NCBI GenBank assembly: GCA_935421135.1
Contig: OW285187.1
Location: 20,150,429 to 20,214,428 of the forward strand
Length of the DNA stretch: 64,000 nucleotides
Origin: Bugulina stolonifera
Taxonomy: Eukaryota > Bryozoa > Gymnolaemata > Cheilostomatida > Bugulidae
Reading direction: 5' to 3'
Below the pieces are notes generated by a model. It had not been told where the DNA came from. It was given only the letters and a program-made list of their open reading frames with translations, and did no database searches. The position numbers and the translations under genes are program-made. Shown here in pieces: positions 52,247 to 64,000 of this stretch (position 1 is its first letter; every line of letters starts with the position of its first letter).

Positions 52247-52770
52247 CTAAAAGGCCACGAAGTTACCAGACAAAACTTCCCGCATGATCCTCTCTCTCAT
52301 GACTAAGTCGATAAACTCCTCGCAAACTTCACTTTTAATTTCATCGTAAAACCTGATGGCAATACTTCGTTGCTCCTTGTGCAAGCAATAAGTCACTTCA
52401 TCAGTAAGTATAGAAAATACGTCAGCACTCTGTATCTGTTTGCTGATGTCCTGTTGTATCAAGTCTGCCATATTTTCCAGCATCTTCTCCTCAATGGTTT
52501 TCCTGGTGTATCTAGTATTATGATTGTATTGCTTTACATGCTTAATATATAGTCCCTGCCACGAACTGCATTAAGCCCCAGCAACTCAATAAAATTGCCT
52601 CAGTGGATGGGTCAGCGTTGGTTGCATTATCTTGATGTCCTCCTATCGGCAATCCTTGTTTGTCAGGAAGTGGAGGCTACTGATAATGGTTTTCAAAATA
52701 TGAACTTTGTTGTTATGCGCTTGAAAGCTCTTTGCACTCAGCCTTCTGATTGTGAGGCCCACCTTGATGC
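52247..52770 (-). pseudogene. hAT-related (DUF4371-type) transposase fragment
   Basis: The minus-strand frame 52247-52483 has the DISKQIQSADVFSILTDEV block followed by a QRSIAIRFYDE segment. That is the usual 'FSIL.DE..D.S..EQ..I..R' order of DUF4371/zf-MYM hAT-like proteins. Weak continuity upstream on the same strand (52500-52770, with GNFIELL-type words) suggests the fragment is longer but frame-shifted. Confidence 0.6.
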
Positions 52771-53499
52771 TGTCTAAAAAGCACTGTGGGCTTATTGAAA
52801 TCACCGAATGCCGCAGTTACAATAGACTAGCAGTTTGACTTGTCTTCAGGGAACAGTACACAACATAGGCAGAAGCACTCATCCTTCTCTCTAGAGTATC
52901 GAAGCCAAGATGAATGCTTCTGTTGATATTTGTGACTAAATCTCCGGTTGCCTCCACTAAAGAACTTTGCTGGGAATTGGTAGTCGCTCTGAGGTTCGAA
53001 GTGGTTCTGTATTAGGTAGAGCTTCTGTTGATATGACAGCTTCAGCCCAACAATGTTTCCAAGGTCAGTGTAGTGACAACATCACTGGTTGTACTAGGAG
53101 TAGATGTTGCTGGACAGTCTCTGCAGGCTGTTTGCTCACTACTTGCTTCTACTGCTTGGACTTCAGGTGCATCTGCTGCTGCAACTTTCATTAAAAATAA
53201 TATTAAAATTAACACTGTATACCTGAGTAAACTACCATGCAATCTGTTTCGTTAACTGTATGCTCATGCTGTAAGGTATCTCAAAAGGTCATCACCCTGT
53301 TAAAATGTAAGCCTGTTAAATTATGCCAATGCAATGCTGAGTATAGACTATACCAAACAAAATCCATCATATTAGTATAAACAATGCAAGATGAGGTGAA
53401 TTGAACAAAATAAGATCGTTTGAATCAAAGTGATCATATGAAGCAGTATCTCAACAACGTTGTAGGGTTTCTTCGCTCTGGCTTGAGTCATAGTTGTCA
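52771..53499. other. No supported gene
   Basis: Overlapping ORFs on both strands at 53042-53255 look compositional. I do not call them. Confidence 0.35.
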
Positions 53500-54430
53500 A
53501 GTAGTCCGAGGCAAGTGCTACCTCTTTACTTCTAATTGCTCCTTCAATGGCGGAATGTATACTGTTACATTCATATGGGAATGACCAATCTCGAAAAATT
53601 TCTGCTCAACAATTTCAACCATAACAGATATGGTTAAAAACGACGCTATAGCTGTGAGTACTATCCGGTTGTGATTCTGCCTGCCGCATGTGTCACTGTA
53701 GATTACTACCTTCTTGTATTGGCCTTCTTCATCAACTTGTTTCAGGTATATTATCAGGCAGCTTGTAATGTCATTGGCTCCACGGTGACCTTCTGCCTCG
53801 GTCCATGTATAGCATATACCATTTCCTGTAGGCAGCTCGTATACCAAGAAGTAATACACATTTGGTTTAGGCTGGTAGTACGAGCTGCCAGCAGAACAAT
53901 TTGGTGCTGTCATTACCTGATGGTTAGGACAGTTGCGTTGGCTTTGTCTTTTCCCTCTCTTCACAAGCTTAAGTCTTTCTTTTATCATGCTGCACCTCCT
54001 ACTACATGTCGCCTGTCAACTCTCCAGCTAGTTTTCTCTTGTTGTAATTTGTCTCATATGTCACACAAATCCTTTGATGGCTTCTGGAAGCCCTAGTTAA
54101 ATTGTTCATCAAATATTTTACTGCAGAGATGTTGCTTTTCAGCTGCGTATTGGTATGGTGACTGCTCGTTCATACGGTACATCTTGGCTTTGTTCAAGCA
54201 TGGATCAAGATGTTTTTGATGAGTAGTAATACTTCTGCAGTAATGAGACTCCACTGTAGGAAATGAGTTGATGTAGTCAATAATCTTTGTATCACGCCAG
54301 CACTTATTTTAATTGCTGGTGGTGGATGGGTTGTAGGAGGTTTGACACCATCTACAAATTTAGCTGCATTGCATGAAACTATTTTGCCACTGATGCATAA
54401 AGTGCTTAAAAAAACTGTTTTGCACACTGC
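53500..54430 (-). pseudogene. Remnant of a conserved transposon-like protein (SD-C-QN / GHSHM motifs)
   Basis: On the minus strand, 54194-54427 (CKTVFLSTLCISGK...) leads, via another frame at about 54000-54190 (SHYCR, then KDLCDICDKL), into 53518-53988. That last part holds YYFLVYELPTGNGICYTWTEA, RGANDITSCL, VIYSDTCGRQNHN and FFEIGHSHMNV. I recognise this arrangement from a family repeated in many invertebrate genomes, and the SD-C-QN/GHxHM part resembles DUF7869-type domains. A nuclease or transposase role is inferred from conserved Asp/His spacing. Two frameshifts break it. Confidence 0.5.
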
Positions 54431-55358
54431 TTTGGAAGAAAGTAATTGAGATTTTCGTCTTGATTGACTTCAGCATTTATGAATTGCCTCTTTTTAATTA
54501 ATTAATGCTGTTGAATGATCTAAATGAAAAGCAATATTAACATATTACTGAAGGTAGCAAAAGTAGAAGAAACATTGTGCCAAGGAGTTGAATAACTGAG
54601 TCTGCCATTCTGCATCTCTCTAAAAACTCCGTGACTATGTGTTCAAAGACAGATGATTAACTTATCGATAACTATCAGGTATATTTTAGCAGAATGTTAA
54701 TAATGTTAATGGAAGTGTTTATCATGTTGTAGAGTAACAACGGCTAGTTTGGAGATAGTTGTGCAATGTGATTAGAACTCAGATCAGTGAAGTTTTTTTA
54801 ACAAGTTTATTTCCTTGTTGATAATAAGTTCTGACTCCAAAAACTACAATAATATTAAATGCATACAATGACAACACAGTGATAGTAGTAAATATAACAA
54901 CATTAATATTGTGTGTAAAAGCCATGTGTATCATATTGACAGGTCGGCAATCACACGAACAGTAGTAAAGACATGCTTTACACAGACACTTGAAACTGCT
55001 GTACTATCATGATCTTGCTACTTCTCTAAAATCAACACTTCTTCATATGATACTCAGGTTTACATCATGTAGTATCTGCCTTATTAAGTTGTTTTCTCAA
55101 GATCTTATTGGGAATTTTCAGCCAGTCAATACTTTTTTTAAAATCTATTTTATTATTCAGATGCATGTTATGAAAATGCAATCGCCAAAGTGCAAACAAG
55201 GCAATGAAATGAAAATATGAGATACATATAGTCACATAGCTTAAACGTAATAATAACATTGGTTTTTTCTGTTCAAAGGATCGCAAGGTACATGTATGTG
55301 TATTTTAATACACATTTTAACATGTATTTTAACATACAATTTAACATGTATTTGTATT
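54431..55358. other. Non-coding
   Basis: No gene recognised. ACATGTATTTTAACA-type words repeat at about 55290-55370. Confidence 0.4.
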
Positions 55359-55905
55359 TTAACACGTACAGGTGGAAAGGTAAATAGCAGATATTGAATC
55401 AATCAACCAATCTACCTTAGCTACTAAATCACATATAGCCATGCTTGGACTACCAAAAACTGTTGAAATGCCAGATTTCAAAGCCCGAGTAGCTGTCTTG
55501 CATGAAAAATGCATGTGAATGCTTATGAACTTCTTTGCCAACTGCTGCAGCACTTTATGACAGCATGTATTACTGCTAATAAATCCTGGGCATTCAAAGC
55601 TCATGCCGACAGATGACTTCGTCCTCACCTGTGTGATTTTTGGCTTCTGGATCTGTTATTCCTACTGGCAGATAACACTTTCCCGCATCTCTTAATAGAT
55701 TTCATCTGAAGTCTCAACCAGCGAACCATCCTGGAAGTTCTTGTAGAGTAAGAAGCTAGACTTGGGATGGTGCATATCATTTCGAATTCTCATAGGATCC
55801 ATACAGATTGCATAGATGACATAGTTTGAGCAGTGATTGCACGCAATATCCACTGAGATGGTACAGAGACTCCTTCTCAGCATCAAATAAGTTGCGCTCA
55901 CTGAT
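55359..55905 (-). other. Possible degenerate coding segment, family unknown
   Basis: Two minus-strand ORFs (55692-55901 and 55359-55628) lie in tandem with a short gap. They contain Cys-rich words (NHCSN, SSNTCCHK) that look protein-like rather than random. No domain recognised; possibly another transposon gene. Confidence 0.3.
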
Positions 55906-57540
55906 TTACTCAGGCAGAATTCCCCAGTGCTAGTGGTATGATATCAGTGGTCAGAAATTCTGCCAGTTACTCTTGTTCGTCTGTTGTATAATCTCCAGTC
56001 TGCACCTCTTTCAAGTGGGAGTAGCACCAAAGACTGGGTAGTCTTCCTGAGTTGTCCCCTCTTGTACGAGCAGAGAAATATAATTGGAAACCAATTATGC
56101 TAAATTTAGTTCTATATTTCTCTTTCAGTGCTAATATTGTTTTACCACAAGTAGTTATGTGTATTTTTGAAAAATACTGGAAAATAGGACAACCACTACC
56201 TCTATTCACTCATGGGAGTTCTTAGGAAATATGAAGAAGTTGTCTTATCAATGTTGTATGCCCTCAAATAAATGAGAAGTTTTCTTGCTAATTGTACTTT
56301 CTTGATGTTTAAAATCGAAAAGACAAGTGAATATAGGTGGCCAAGTATCATTTTATCAAAAGTGTAGAAGGAATTTATAAACTCTTGTTTAATAGAAAAG
56401 TTATTGAAAAAAAGCTTTTTCATGTGCTTTATAACAAGGTTAACTGGATTACTCAGATGACATAGACTGCCTTTGTTTGAGATCCATTTGTGGTAGATGA
56501 CATCATCTGCTGTTGCACTGGCAGACCATTTTAGATAGCTCTAAGCAAGTACTATTCAACCAGCTGTTCAGCCTTTTGATTGGTTTTGGTCAATTTTGGA
56601 AATACTCCCTCTTTCAGGTATTACGTGATACAGATTGCTTGTAGAATGGAGTTGAACTTCTTTGGTGAAGGTGTTGGGTTCCTATTGTGTACTAAGCTAA
56701 ACAGATTTTCAATAGTCCTGTGTCAGGCGAGCTGTGAGCAGGTACTCCAAGTGTTCCGGTTCAAAGAGATCAACACAGACTGTAAGAACAACTGAGGGAG
56801 AAAATTGAATCCTGATCTGAAGAGGCTTCAAACTTGGACAGCTACCTATCTGTCTGTCCCCTATCACTGTCATAAAGTGATGAAGAATAGTAAGACTAGG
56901 TATACATGTTGAGATTTTTCCGTGGTAACACCATAACAGGATGTCTACTAATCATCAAATTAAACTAAGAGTCGACTTTTCTGATAAACCATGCTGTGGT
57001 GAGGTATGACTCCGGTCGGTCTTTGTCCACAACATGAAGCAAGCCTGTGCTAACTGACTTACTGGAGTGTTGCATTGGCTTTCCAACATTCATTTTTTCC
57101 AAATGAACCCTGTTAGTTAAGACAGTAATGCTTAGCTTTGAAGTGAACTATATTTCGGTATCAGTTTGAATGTTCACCAGGTCCTCCACGTCACCGACTT
57201 TCACCTTGTCACATGGTAGTTCGTACTTAATCGCAATACATGGAGGCAAAGTAACCGTTCTATGAGTGAGCAATGAGTTGGTGAGATTTTTTTGCAACGT
57301 TTGGAATGTCTGCCAAAAATTGATGTTGCTACCAGCAATCTGTGTCGAGATCTTCTTACTGTCTAATTTGCTATAGATCCCGAATTCTCTCTACATACTG
57401 CTGTTTCCTGGTCCCATATTGATGCGATGACAGTTGTACTAGAATGGCTCCAGAAAACATTTAAGAGAAGTTCGAGTTCACAGTTTAGCCAGCTGACGTT
57501 GTGAACTTTTTATAATGTTTATAGAGTCCACAACACCGTA
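55906..57540. other. No supported gene
   Basis: Short ORFs without recognisable content. The right part (about 57000-57540) may be the decayed downstream portion of the adjoining gypsy remnant. Confidence 0.4.
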
Positions 57541-57543
57541 ACT

Positions 57544-58975
57544 TTATTGATGACTCACCCAGTCAGTTCCCACCCCAGAGGCAGTCTCAATGATATCAGA
57601 GGCCAAGCACTCGTCAATCTTTGCCTTAACCTTTTTTCGATCACTAAGGGGCAATCGACGCACTGGTTGGGCCACTGGGGTAACACTGTTGTCAATGTGG
57701 AATTTTACACTGTACCTTTTTAGCTTTCCGATGCCTCTGAAAACTTCAGAAAAAGCATCTATTATATCATTAGTGCTATCAGGCAAAATATTGCATACAA
57801 CCTGGTCATTGTAGGACAATAAACATAGATAAAAAGCTGTCCTTGCACTCAAAAGACATTTAGCAGTGCCATTTTAGACTAGGGCAGTGGTTTCAACTGA
57901 ATTGTTGGCACACCTCAATTTGGCAGTAAACTTTCCTCTCATGCCTGATTGCTTAGTGCTGCCAAAAGTAAACAGTTCATTGGCAGTTTTCTCTATAGCT
58001 ACTCTATGTGAAATTCTATTATAAGCTGCCAAGTCAATGATGTTATTACATGCTCCAGTATTTCTGATAGATGGTATTGTCTAACCACATATTCCTACTT
58101 CACATCTAGACATCTTAGAGCTTCTGTCATCTACTGCAAATAATTCCTCCATGTCGTCCTTCGGTTCGATCACCGACATCTCTCCAGCTGATACGGTCAA
58201 CTTTCCTTTGTAGAATCGGGTATTGGAATAATGTCCCACTTTTTTGCACACATTACATTTGCGATGCATTGCTGGACAGTCCTTGCTTCTTGCTATGTGT
58301 CTTCTCTTTCCGCATCAAAACATTCTCTTGGGCCAGATGATATCTGTTGTTGATATTTACTAGCATGACCTGAGCCTTATTTAGTAAATTTCAGCTTACT
58401 GTTGTGTACTGCTGATACACTTTCTGGCTCTCTCATGGATAAACGGTCCATTCTCTTGTCCACCTCCACCTGGAGTGTCGTGTTGATTACCGAATGCAAG
58501 TTAGCTTGATCGTCAGAGCTCATTGCGGTAATTCGGTCTCGAACAGCTTTACTACTAACACCAATTCGGAATTGCTCTAACAAATTCTCCAAATTGGCAC
58601 CAAATTCGAAAGTCCGAGCATTCGATCTCAACCTCACCATAAAGTCACAAAGTTCTCTCATCAGCTTTATGCTAAATTTCACTAAGCCTGCCTCGCTTTA
58701 GCATTATTTTGGTTACTGTACCATAGTGCAATTGTAACAGTCTTACCAAGTCCTCAAATGTGTTCTCTCCTGGTTTTTGTGGCGATGTCAAACTAGAAAT
58801 TGTCTCGTACTGGGGTTCGGATGACCCCATAATCAGAACATGTTTCTTCTGCTCTGCCTTCGTTCCGTTGAAACAAAAGTAACTCTGAAGCCTCTCAATA
58901 TCCGACTCTATTTTGCCACTAAATGCGGGTACACCACTAAGTCCACCTACTACCATGATAAAGCTATGAAACTTT
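57544..58975 (-). pseudogene. Ty3/gypsy remnant: gag, zinc knuckle, protease and start of RT
   Basis: On the minus strand, gag occupies 58377-58956 in two overlapping frames (FSGKIESDIERLQSYF, then FxxMVRLRSNARTFEFG). The zinc knuckle CNVCKKVGHYS is at about 58225-58262, with its fourth Cys changed to Arg. A protease active-site segment (TGACNNIIDL, D-T-G-A type) is at about 58025-58055. The RT N-terminal block 57544-57852 has VFRGIGKLKRYSVKFHID, RRLPLSDRKKVKAKI and a TDWVS end. RT catalytic, RNase H and integrase parts are missing. Stops and frameshifts make it inactive. Confidence 0.75.
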
Positions 58976-60659
58976 CAGAGACGAATTCTAATTCCAAAAT
59001 CAAGCCAAATTATTTAGTTAATTAATTTTACTGTTCATGTGTTTTATCTGCAGTACATGTATAATTAAATTAGGAGCTATCACTCCCTTGGCTTGTAGAT
59101 TCTAGACTAAATTTATTTTTCATCCAAATAACATAATATATATCGGCTACTAAGTTGCATACAATCTCCTGGTCATGGGAGGTCACAATTATATGAGTCA
59201 TATTAGAAATGACAAACAACAATGTTTGTGGACACCACACCTGGTACCTTCAGCCACATGCCTAGTATCACTGTAATTCGTGATTCCATCCTCCTTTCTG
59301 ATGTGAGCTTCCGCAGCAGGATGGCAATTTGTTGTGTGGGTGTGTATAATTATTCCCTTATGCTGCAGCTTCTCTATATACTCCTCCAATCCAGCTAGCT
59401 CTATAGCATTAGGAAAGGTGGCTAGCGTAAACTAAATCGTGCATGCGCAGCACTACCAACACCATCACTTTGTTAAATCCATAAACCTTAGTAATGTGGT
59501 ACTTGGGTGTCTTTTTTATACATTTTTAGCAAGGTATGCTATGAATGCGTCAGCATCTTTTGTTTGGCTTCCCAAGCAAAGTGGGGTCAAACCTATTAAC
59601 ACTGTTAATGTTACATTGAGATGTAGTGCTGTATGCACATCATTGGGGATTGCATGCGTGTTAGCGCTACGTATTCTATGTATATCTTAGCCACATAAAG
59701 ACTTAGTATTTGTTTACTATCTACGTCCATCAGACTGTACATCCCATATAGAGCACCATGGCCAGGGCTGTCACACCGACCATCTCCAGCCACATTCACT
59801 GCTTAACCTTTCAATTCCACCAAGAGTGCCGTCTGTTAAGCCGTGTATTGTTTCCTTATAATCTATATTGTAGCCCGTAAATAGATGATCATTTTAAAAA
59901 GTGAAATAATACAGAAAAATGGTGCACAGCAACTCAGAAATATTTTCTTGCATTGTTCAATAGAATATTTTAGTGAAATTAATGTACATGCGACTTCTCC
60001 GGGTTCTAGCACCCTTAGGACTTACATCTAACCTTGTAGCTCCATCCATAAATTTTGTAAGATATTCTTTCCAAAAACAGGATAGAATATTAATATACAT
60101 ACATTACTTTAGAATTTCATAATGTGTTGTCGCCTGGAATAGATTTTATTATTATTATCCTTTCAACTTACACCATGCAGATAGTTTTTCCGGTAATTAA
60201 AATACATCCGATAAGTTTGCTTCCGTATAGCCAGTGTCTTCAGAAGCTTCAAGTATGCCGATAGAAGAAGTCCATTGAACAGAATAGAACCTGCGATCAT
60301 GCTGTTGATTGTAGGCATCCTACCAGAAAATAATATAGAGCATCGATATTAGAGATTTGTGAATTACACAAGAGTATATATTTCATCAATAGCTTACCTT
60401 CTACCTTACCTTCGTCTCAAAAGTGTAAACATGACCACAGTCTAAGCAGGTACAGCTATACTTGAGATATGCGCCAATGGTGGTTTTATCAAGTGCACAT
60501 CTACCACTGCATACTCTGCAACAACTTAGTAACTCATCTAACCTCTCCTCTTCCACCACAACTTTTGAAGAGTCAAATAACTTACCCTTACTAGGATGAG
60601 AAATAGGAATTAATTTACACAGTTTTCCAGACTACTATAAAAATACACTGGGGGAAGGG

Positions 60660-60745
60660 CTACAAGTTGTGAAAAAGCAATATGCTGTGAGAAAGCAACA
60701 TTTTGTGAGAGAGCAATATTTCGCGAGAAGGCAATATGTTAATTT
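60660..60745 (+). repeat. Short degenerate tandem repeat
   Basis: Four copies of a roughly 19-bp unit TGTGAGAAAGCAATATTT, with decay towards the right. Confidence 0.65.
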
Positions 60746-61004
60746 GCGAAGAAACCACACAATGTCAGCCCCTGTGAGCTTTTGGGAAGCTGCGATGGCA
60801 TGGATTGATATAAACAAGGAAGCCGATATAAACATACCTGTTAATAGTTGGGTATTTCAGCCTACATGTAGTCACCATGTCCATCATCGTGAAAAATACT
60901 AACGGTTTATACACTACGCATTGCTTGCGTTAAACACACGTATAGTCAATACTCCCCTCACCACATATACAATGGCCTACTATCTTCTTCTGAAGTTGGC
61001 AGCC

Positions 61005-61062
61005 ATGAAAACAAATATAATGGGATTTGTTGGAGTTTCATTCACCCAAAATATTGCTATTC
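61005..61062. repeat. Segment duplicated at 62154-62212
   Basis: GCCATGAAAACAAATATAAT...CACCCAAAATATTG matches the second site with a few changes. One copy overlaps the linker exon end of the GDGR-family remnant. Confidence 0.7.
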
Positions 61063-62212
61063 TCGTCCAAAATGTCTTCATCATCCGACATGTAATCTGA
61101 AGAGTCAGACTCCTGCTCTGGAGAATCGCTGGTACTTGAAGTAGTGGATGAGCTGGTGGATGGAATAGATGTTGAGCTTGTGGTTTTAGCATCAGGGCGT
61201 GAATTTTCTTCACTGAAAAGTTTAGTTCGAATGGTCAAATTACTATTCTAGAAAAGATTACGTGTTAGGATATTAAAAATAGGGAAATAACACCTTACAT
61301 ATTAGTGGCAACACTACGCTTCTTTGGATAGCGCAGGTACTCTGGTTTGTACTCCCATAGTCTTGCCGTGAAGAGGATTTGCTAAGCTATTTTAATGCTT
61401 AGCTTTTGGAGCTATGAGTGAAACAGAATATATATCAAATTTATTGCAAGCAAATCCATGCAGTTAGAAATTGGTTTAAACTATATAAACAATATATAAA
61501 AATTATCTAAAACTATATAACATGTAATATAGTTTAATATATTATATACATGTACAATAAATGTAAGCAATTATTCTCAGACTATACAGAGGTGAAAAAT
61601 GATCCATTGCCATAGTGCTTACTATACTTTATAAGCTAAATTTTATTTAAAATTGTATCTCCTTTCCTCTAGAATATTCTAATTGTTGGTATTCGCAAGA
61701 ATACCTGGGCAAACATGAATTTGTTGATTAGAAAGTTCCCCACACTTTAAGTGAAAGCAAGCCCATTCTTTCTTTAGTGATATTCTTAAATTGCTGGGTG
61801 TCCATTTTTGGCCCCGTGGAATATACTGGCGATAAAGTTCGACAGCAAGACCAGCTTCATGTTCTGTCATGCCTTTTCTTTTACAGAAATAGCATGCTGA
61901 GCCATGCGGATGATCTATTCTGAGCCTAACATATTTATCATGTCTGGTGTATAGTGGTATACTCGGCATGTTAGAGCTTTGTTAATAACTGGAGTACTAA
62001 AGTTATTAGATGATCTAAACCGCTTTATGTGATTGGCCTTCAAGCCAGCTCTAGACTTGTCTATACTCTTAAGTCAATACTTCACTGGTTGACCCGGCGG
62101 CAGCGGTATACAAAAAAGTCTAGCAGCCTGTCCGCCATGTCACCAGCAGCTATGCCATGAAAACAAAAAAATAATAGGATTTGTTGGAATTTCATTCACA
62201 CAAAATATTGTC

Positions 62213-62449
62213 AGATAGTAGAATAGTAATATAATGGTTACATAGGCAAGTTGTTGAAAATGCAGAAAAAGCTAGTTTTGTTGCGTAAGCTACATGTAGC
62301 TTTGTTGCAATGCTGGCAAGATTCCCCAAGTGGTAATTAGGCGAGTAGCCTTTGCAAACATTGCCTGGAAAATTCGTTCGCACACGCTAATTTGTGCTGT
62401 CGCAGGAGTAACTGTGTAGCCTAAACTATGACCAATAAGATTGGTGTTT
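62213..62449. other. Non-coding
   Basis: No gene recognised. Confidence 0.4.
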
Positions 62450-63560
62450 GGTTACACTAGCTGCGGTGATGGTGGTAGCATTGTTAATTTTTTCCTCATT
62501 GGTCAACTCCAGTAAATTTTCTGCAGAATGGTCTCTGGTAACTAGCAGATATTCTTTAGATATACATCTACTGCACAGCCATATTCTGCTTTTAACCAAT
62601 CTTTCATTGCTTCTAAAAAATTATATAGCTGGGCTGACTTCTATTGCATGAACTGCTTTATTTTTTATTGATGGATTCTGAAGGGTTCGTGTAGAATAAT
62701 TTGCCATTTTTATTGCTACAATGAACATTTTCACAAAGCGTACTTTTATTGTAACCAGGTACTAAGCAAATGGTAAACACAGACAACTTTTGTTGTACTA
62801 CAATAATATGTCATAATAAATAGAATCAAACTGTTCACGGACTGAAGTACACAAATCCTTCAGTATATAAATATCCTGAACCTTGGATAATACATTTTGT
62901 TCGATATGTCGCAAGCAGCGAAGTTGTTTGGCATTGAAAAAGGATTTTCTGAGTGCTTTCATCAACTCTATTTCACCATCAGTTACAAAAGCATTTCAAT
63001 TATTTAACTTGCATCTAGGGCAACATCTCAATTCTGTAAAAAAAACTGGTCACATGCAGCAAATGTTTTATGATAGTGAATAAGCAATGGGCCACGAAAG
63101 CTTGCATGATTTTTAGACAAACGCCTTGATTTTAATAGCAGGTTTCGATATGTCATTGCAGTGACATAAAATTCACCTAAATTGAATGTAAGGTGTTATA
63201 GTAATTGAAGGGCAAGGTCATCAAGTTACTGCTTTGTGGCAATAACAATAGTAAGTTCAGGATGCATTCTGACCATTTCACATAAATCTCTGTTCTCACT
63301 GCACCACTCCATAGTATCACTTACAAATGTGGCGGACCTTTTTTATCTGGAATTGCATGACATGACATATTTTATGTGATCTGAACTTAGAAAGTTTTCA
63401 AATTAGAAAATTACCTGCCCGCCATCTGCAGCAACTTGCTGCTCTATAGCTTCTCGGAATGAAGTAATGCGCGGATTAGATGCAACCTTATTTATCACAG
63501 ATTTTTTTCACTGCTGTAAACCCTGCCTTTCTGTGTCTGCTGTTACCATGTGAGTCAGCA
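62450..63560 (-). pseudogene. MULE-like (Mutator superfamily) transposase remnant
   Basis: On the minus strand, running leftward: SFREAIEQQVAADGG (about 63417-63465), DTMEWCSENRDLC (about 63290-63330), FNLGEFYVTAMTYRN (about 63144-63188), RGPLLIHYHKTFAACD (about 63050-63100), FVTDGE (about 62971-62992, catalytic Asp) followed by an LRCLRHIEQNV segment, and a SESIN..IK region near 62650. This is the MULE order 'TFNLG.FYVT - GP..IH - TDGE..L - C..H'. The Asp expected just before TFNLG is missing. Several stops and frameshifts occur, so the copy is dead. Confidence 0.6.
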
Positions 63561-64000
63561 ACAATGTCATGCTCCTGCCCAGTAAAATAGTAAATGACCA
63601 TGAGGCCACTGTCTCATTTTATACATATATAATCTCGCTTTTGAAGTCATGGTACTTAACATGCTTGTGATATACCTTGACAATCATTTACTGCCCATGA
63701 ATTAATTGGGTGTGTGGAATTATCCTCTGTTTTTCAACAGTCTCACCATTATCAATCCAAGCTCACCGTCCATCATCTGTGTACACCCCATTTCCGTCTT
63801 TCAAAAAACATCGTCCTAAGTAGGATCGTTCATATAAATAAGCATTACTGTGTTAGTAGAAGCCCGGGATGGGGGCGAGTTTAGACGGGTGGAACGGCAG
63901 AAGTTAGATAGTGTCGAGCATAATTAATATCCCTCATTCTTTCTATATTCTGAAAAATGAAATCTTTAAAGACACTGTCTTTATCTTTATCGAGTATAAT
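63561..64000. other. Right edge, no supported gene
   Basis: Nothing recognised with confidence. It may contain the 5' end of the MULE remnant. Confidence 0.4.

Larger units (their letters stand above)
59190..61970 (-). pseudogene. Zinc-ribbon / GDGRxDSPGH-family gene remnant, several exon-like pieces
   Basis: On the minus strand the pieces run in order. First is 61679-61969, a Cys/His-rich N-terminal domain (CYFCKRKGMTEHE, then ACFHLKC), possibly ending at a GT donor near 61704. Next is 61038-61255, a Ser/Thr-rich then acidic linker preceded by a TTTTCTAG acceptor. Then 60180-60630 is a Cys-rich ribbon (CCRVCSGRC, then CTCLDCGHVYTF) plus helices. The block 59610-59812 holds VAGDGRCDSPGHGALYG. 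Last is 59198-59389, with a TxxxH/IRKE/HVAEG block. This order matches an animal protein family of probable transposase origin. Several stops and lost residues suggest decay. Introns cannot be ruled out for the first two joints. Confidence 0.5.

Noticed and set aside
53042..53242. Minus-strand 66-codon ORF with a hydrophobic N-terminus (secreted peptide?)
   Set aside because: A similar-length ORF lies on the opposite strand, and there is no splice or conservation support.

Overview
The window looks like nuclear DNA of an early-branching animal. It is AT-rich, genes are interrupted by GT-AG introns, TE debris is dense, and ACATGTACATG-type words recur. A demosponge would fit, but that is inference; the sequence directly shows only a metazoan-type annexin with introns. 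Only two host genes can be supported: a complete annexin on the + strand (12 coding exons, about 17.57-35.64 kb) and the first two coding exons of a FIG4-like phosphoinositide phosphatase (+ strand, about 49.3-49.6 kb).

The centrepiece is a 10,585-bp Polinton/Maverick-type element at 19614-30198, inserted in annexin intron 2. It has about 550-bp terminal inverted repeats beginning AGTAGTATAG and is flanked by a perfect 6-bp target duplication, GGTATT. All its genes read on the + strand, the same strand as annexin. They are a two-part unknown ORF with a coiled-coil tail, a small membrane protein, an FtsK/HerA-type packaging ATPase split by an intron, a glycine-rich hydrophobic protein, a coiled-coil basic protein, a retroviral-type integrase with a chromodomain, a penton-like minor capsid protein, a pX-like basic virion protein, a double-jelly-roll major capsid protein and an adenain-like cysteine protease. 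No protein-primed DNA polymerase B is present, and there is no room for one. The morphogenesis and integration set is otherwise intact, so this is a compact polB-less Polinton or adintovirus-like provirus.

The annexin gene encodes a Pro/Gly/Tyr-rich N-terminus (exon 1, with an in-frame 24-bp coding minisatellite) and four annexin repeats. Exon 6 exists as two 80-nt copies 44 bp apart. Including both would shift the frame into an early stop, so they look mutually exclusive. Its introns also hold a 301-bp MITE, a 13-bp minisatellite and a roughly 32-copy 24-bp minisatellite.

1-17.5 kb (left flank) is transposon debris: LINE reverse-transcriptase fragments, a hAT MITE carrying a tRNA-like sequence and inserted into a LINE, a BED-finger hAT transposase remnant, a decayed Ty3/gypsy pol, and an LTR element (14810-17446) that keeps gag and integrase but has lost protease, RT and RNase H.

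36-64 kb (right flank) holds a hAT MITE with perfect TSD (38033-38483), a LINE RT fragment, a pogo/Tigger transposase remnant, a copia/gypsy composite, a LINE 3' end beside an (ATT)n tract, two more hAT-type remnants, a 469-bp tandem duplication next to the FIG4 exons, a conserved SD-C-QN-H transposon-like protein remnant, a gypsy gag-PR-RT remnant, a zinc-ribbon/GDGRxDSPGH-family gene remnant and a MULE-like transposase remnant.
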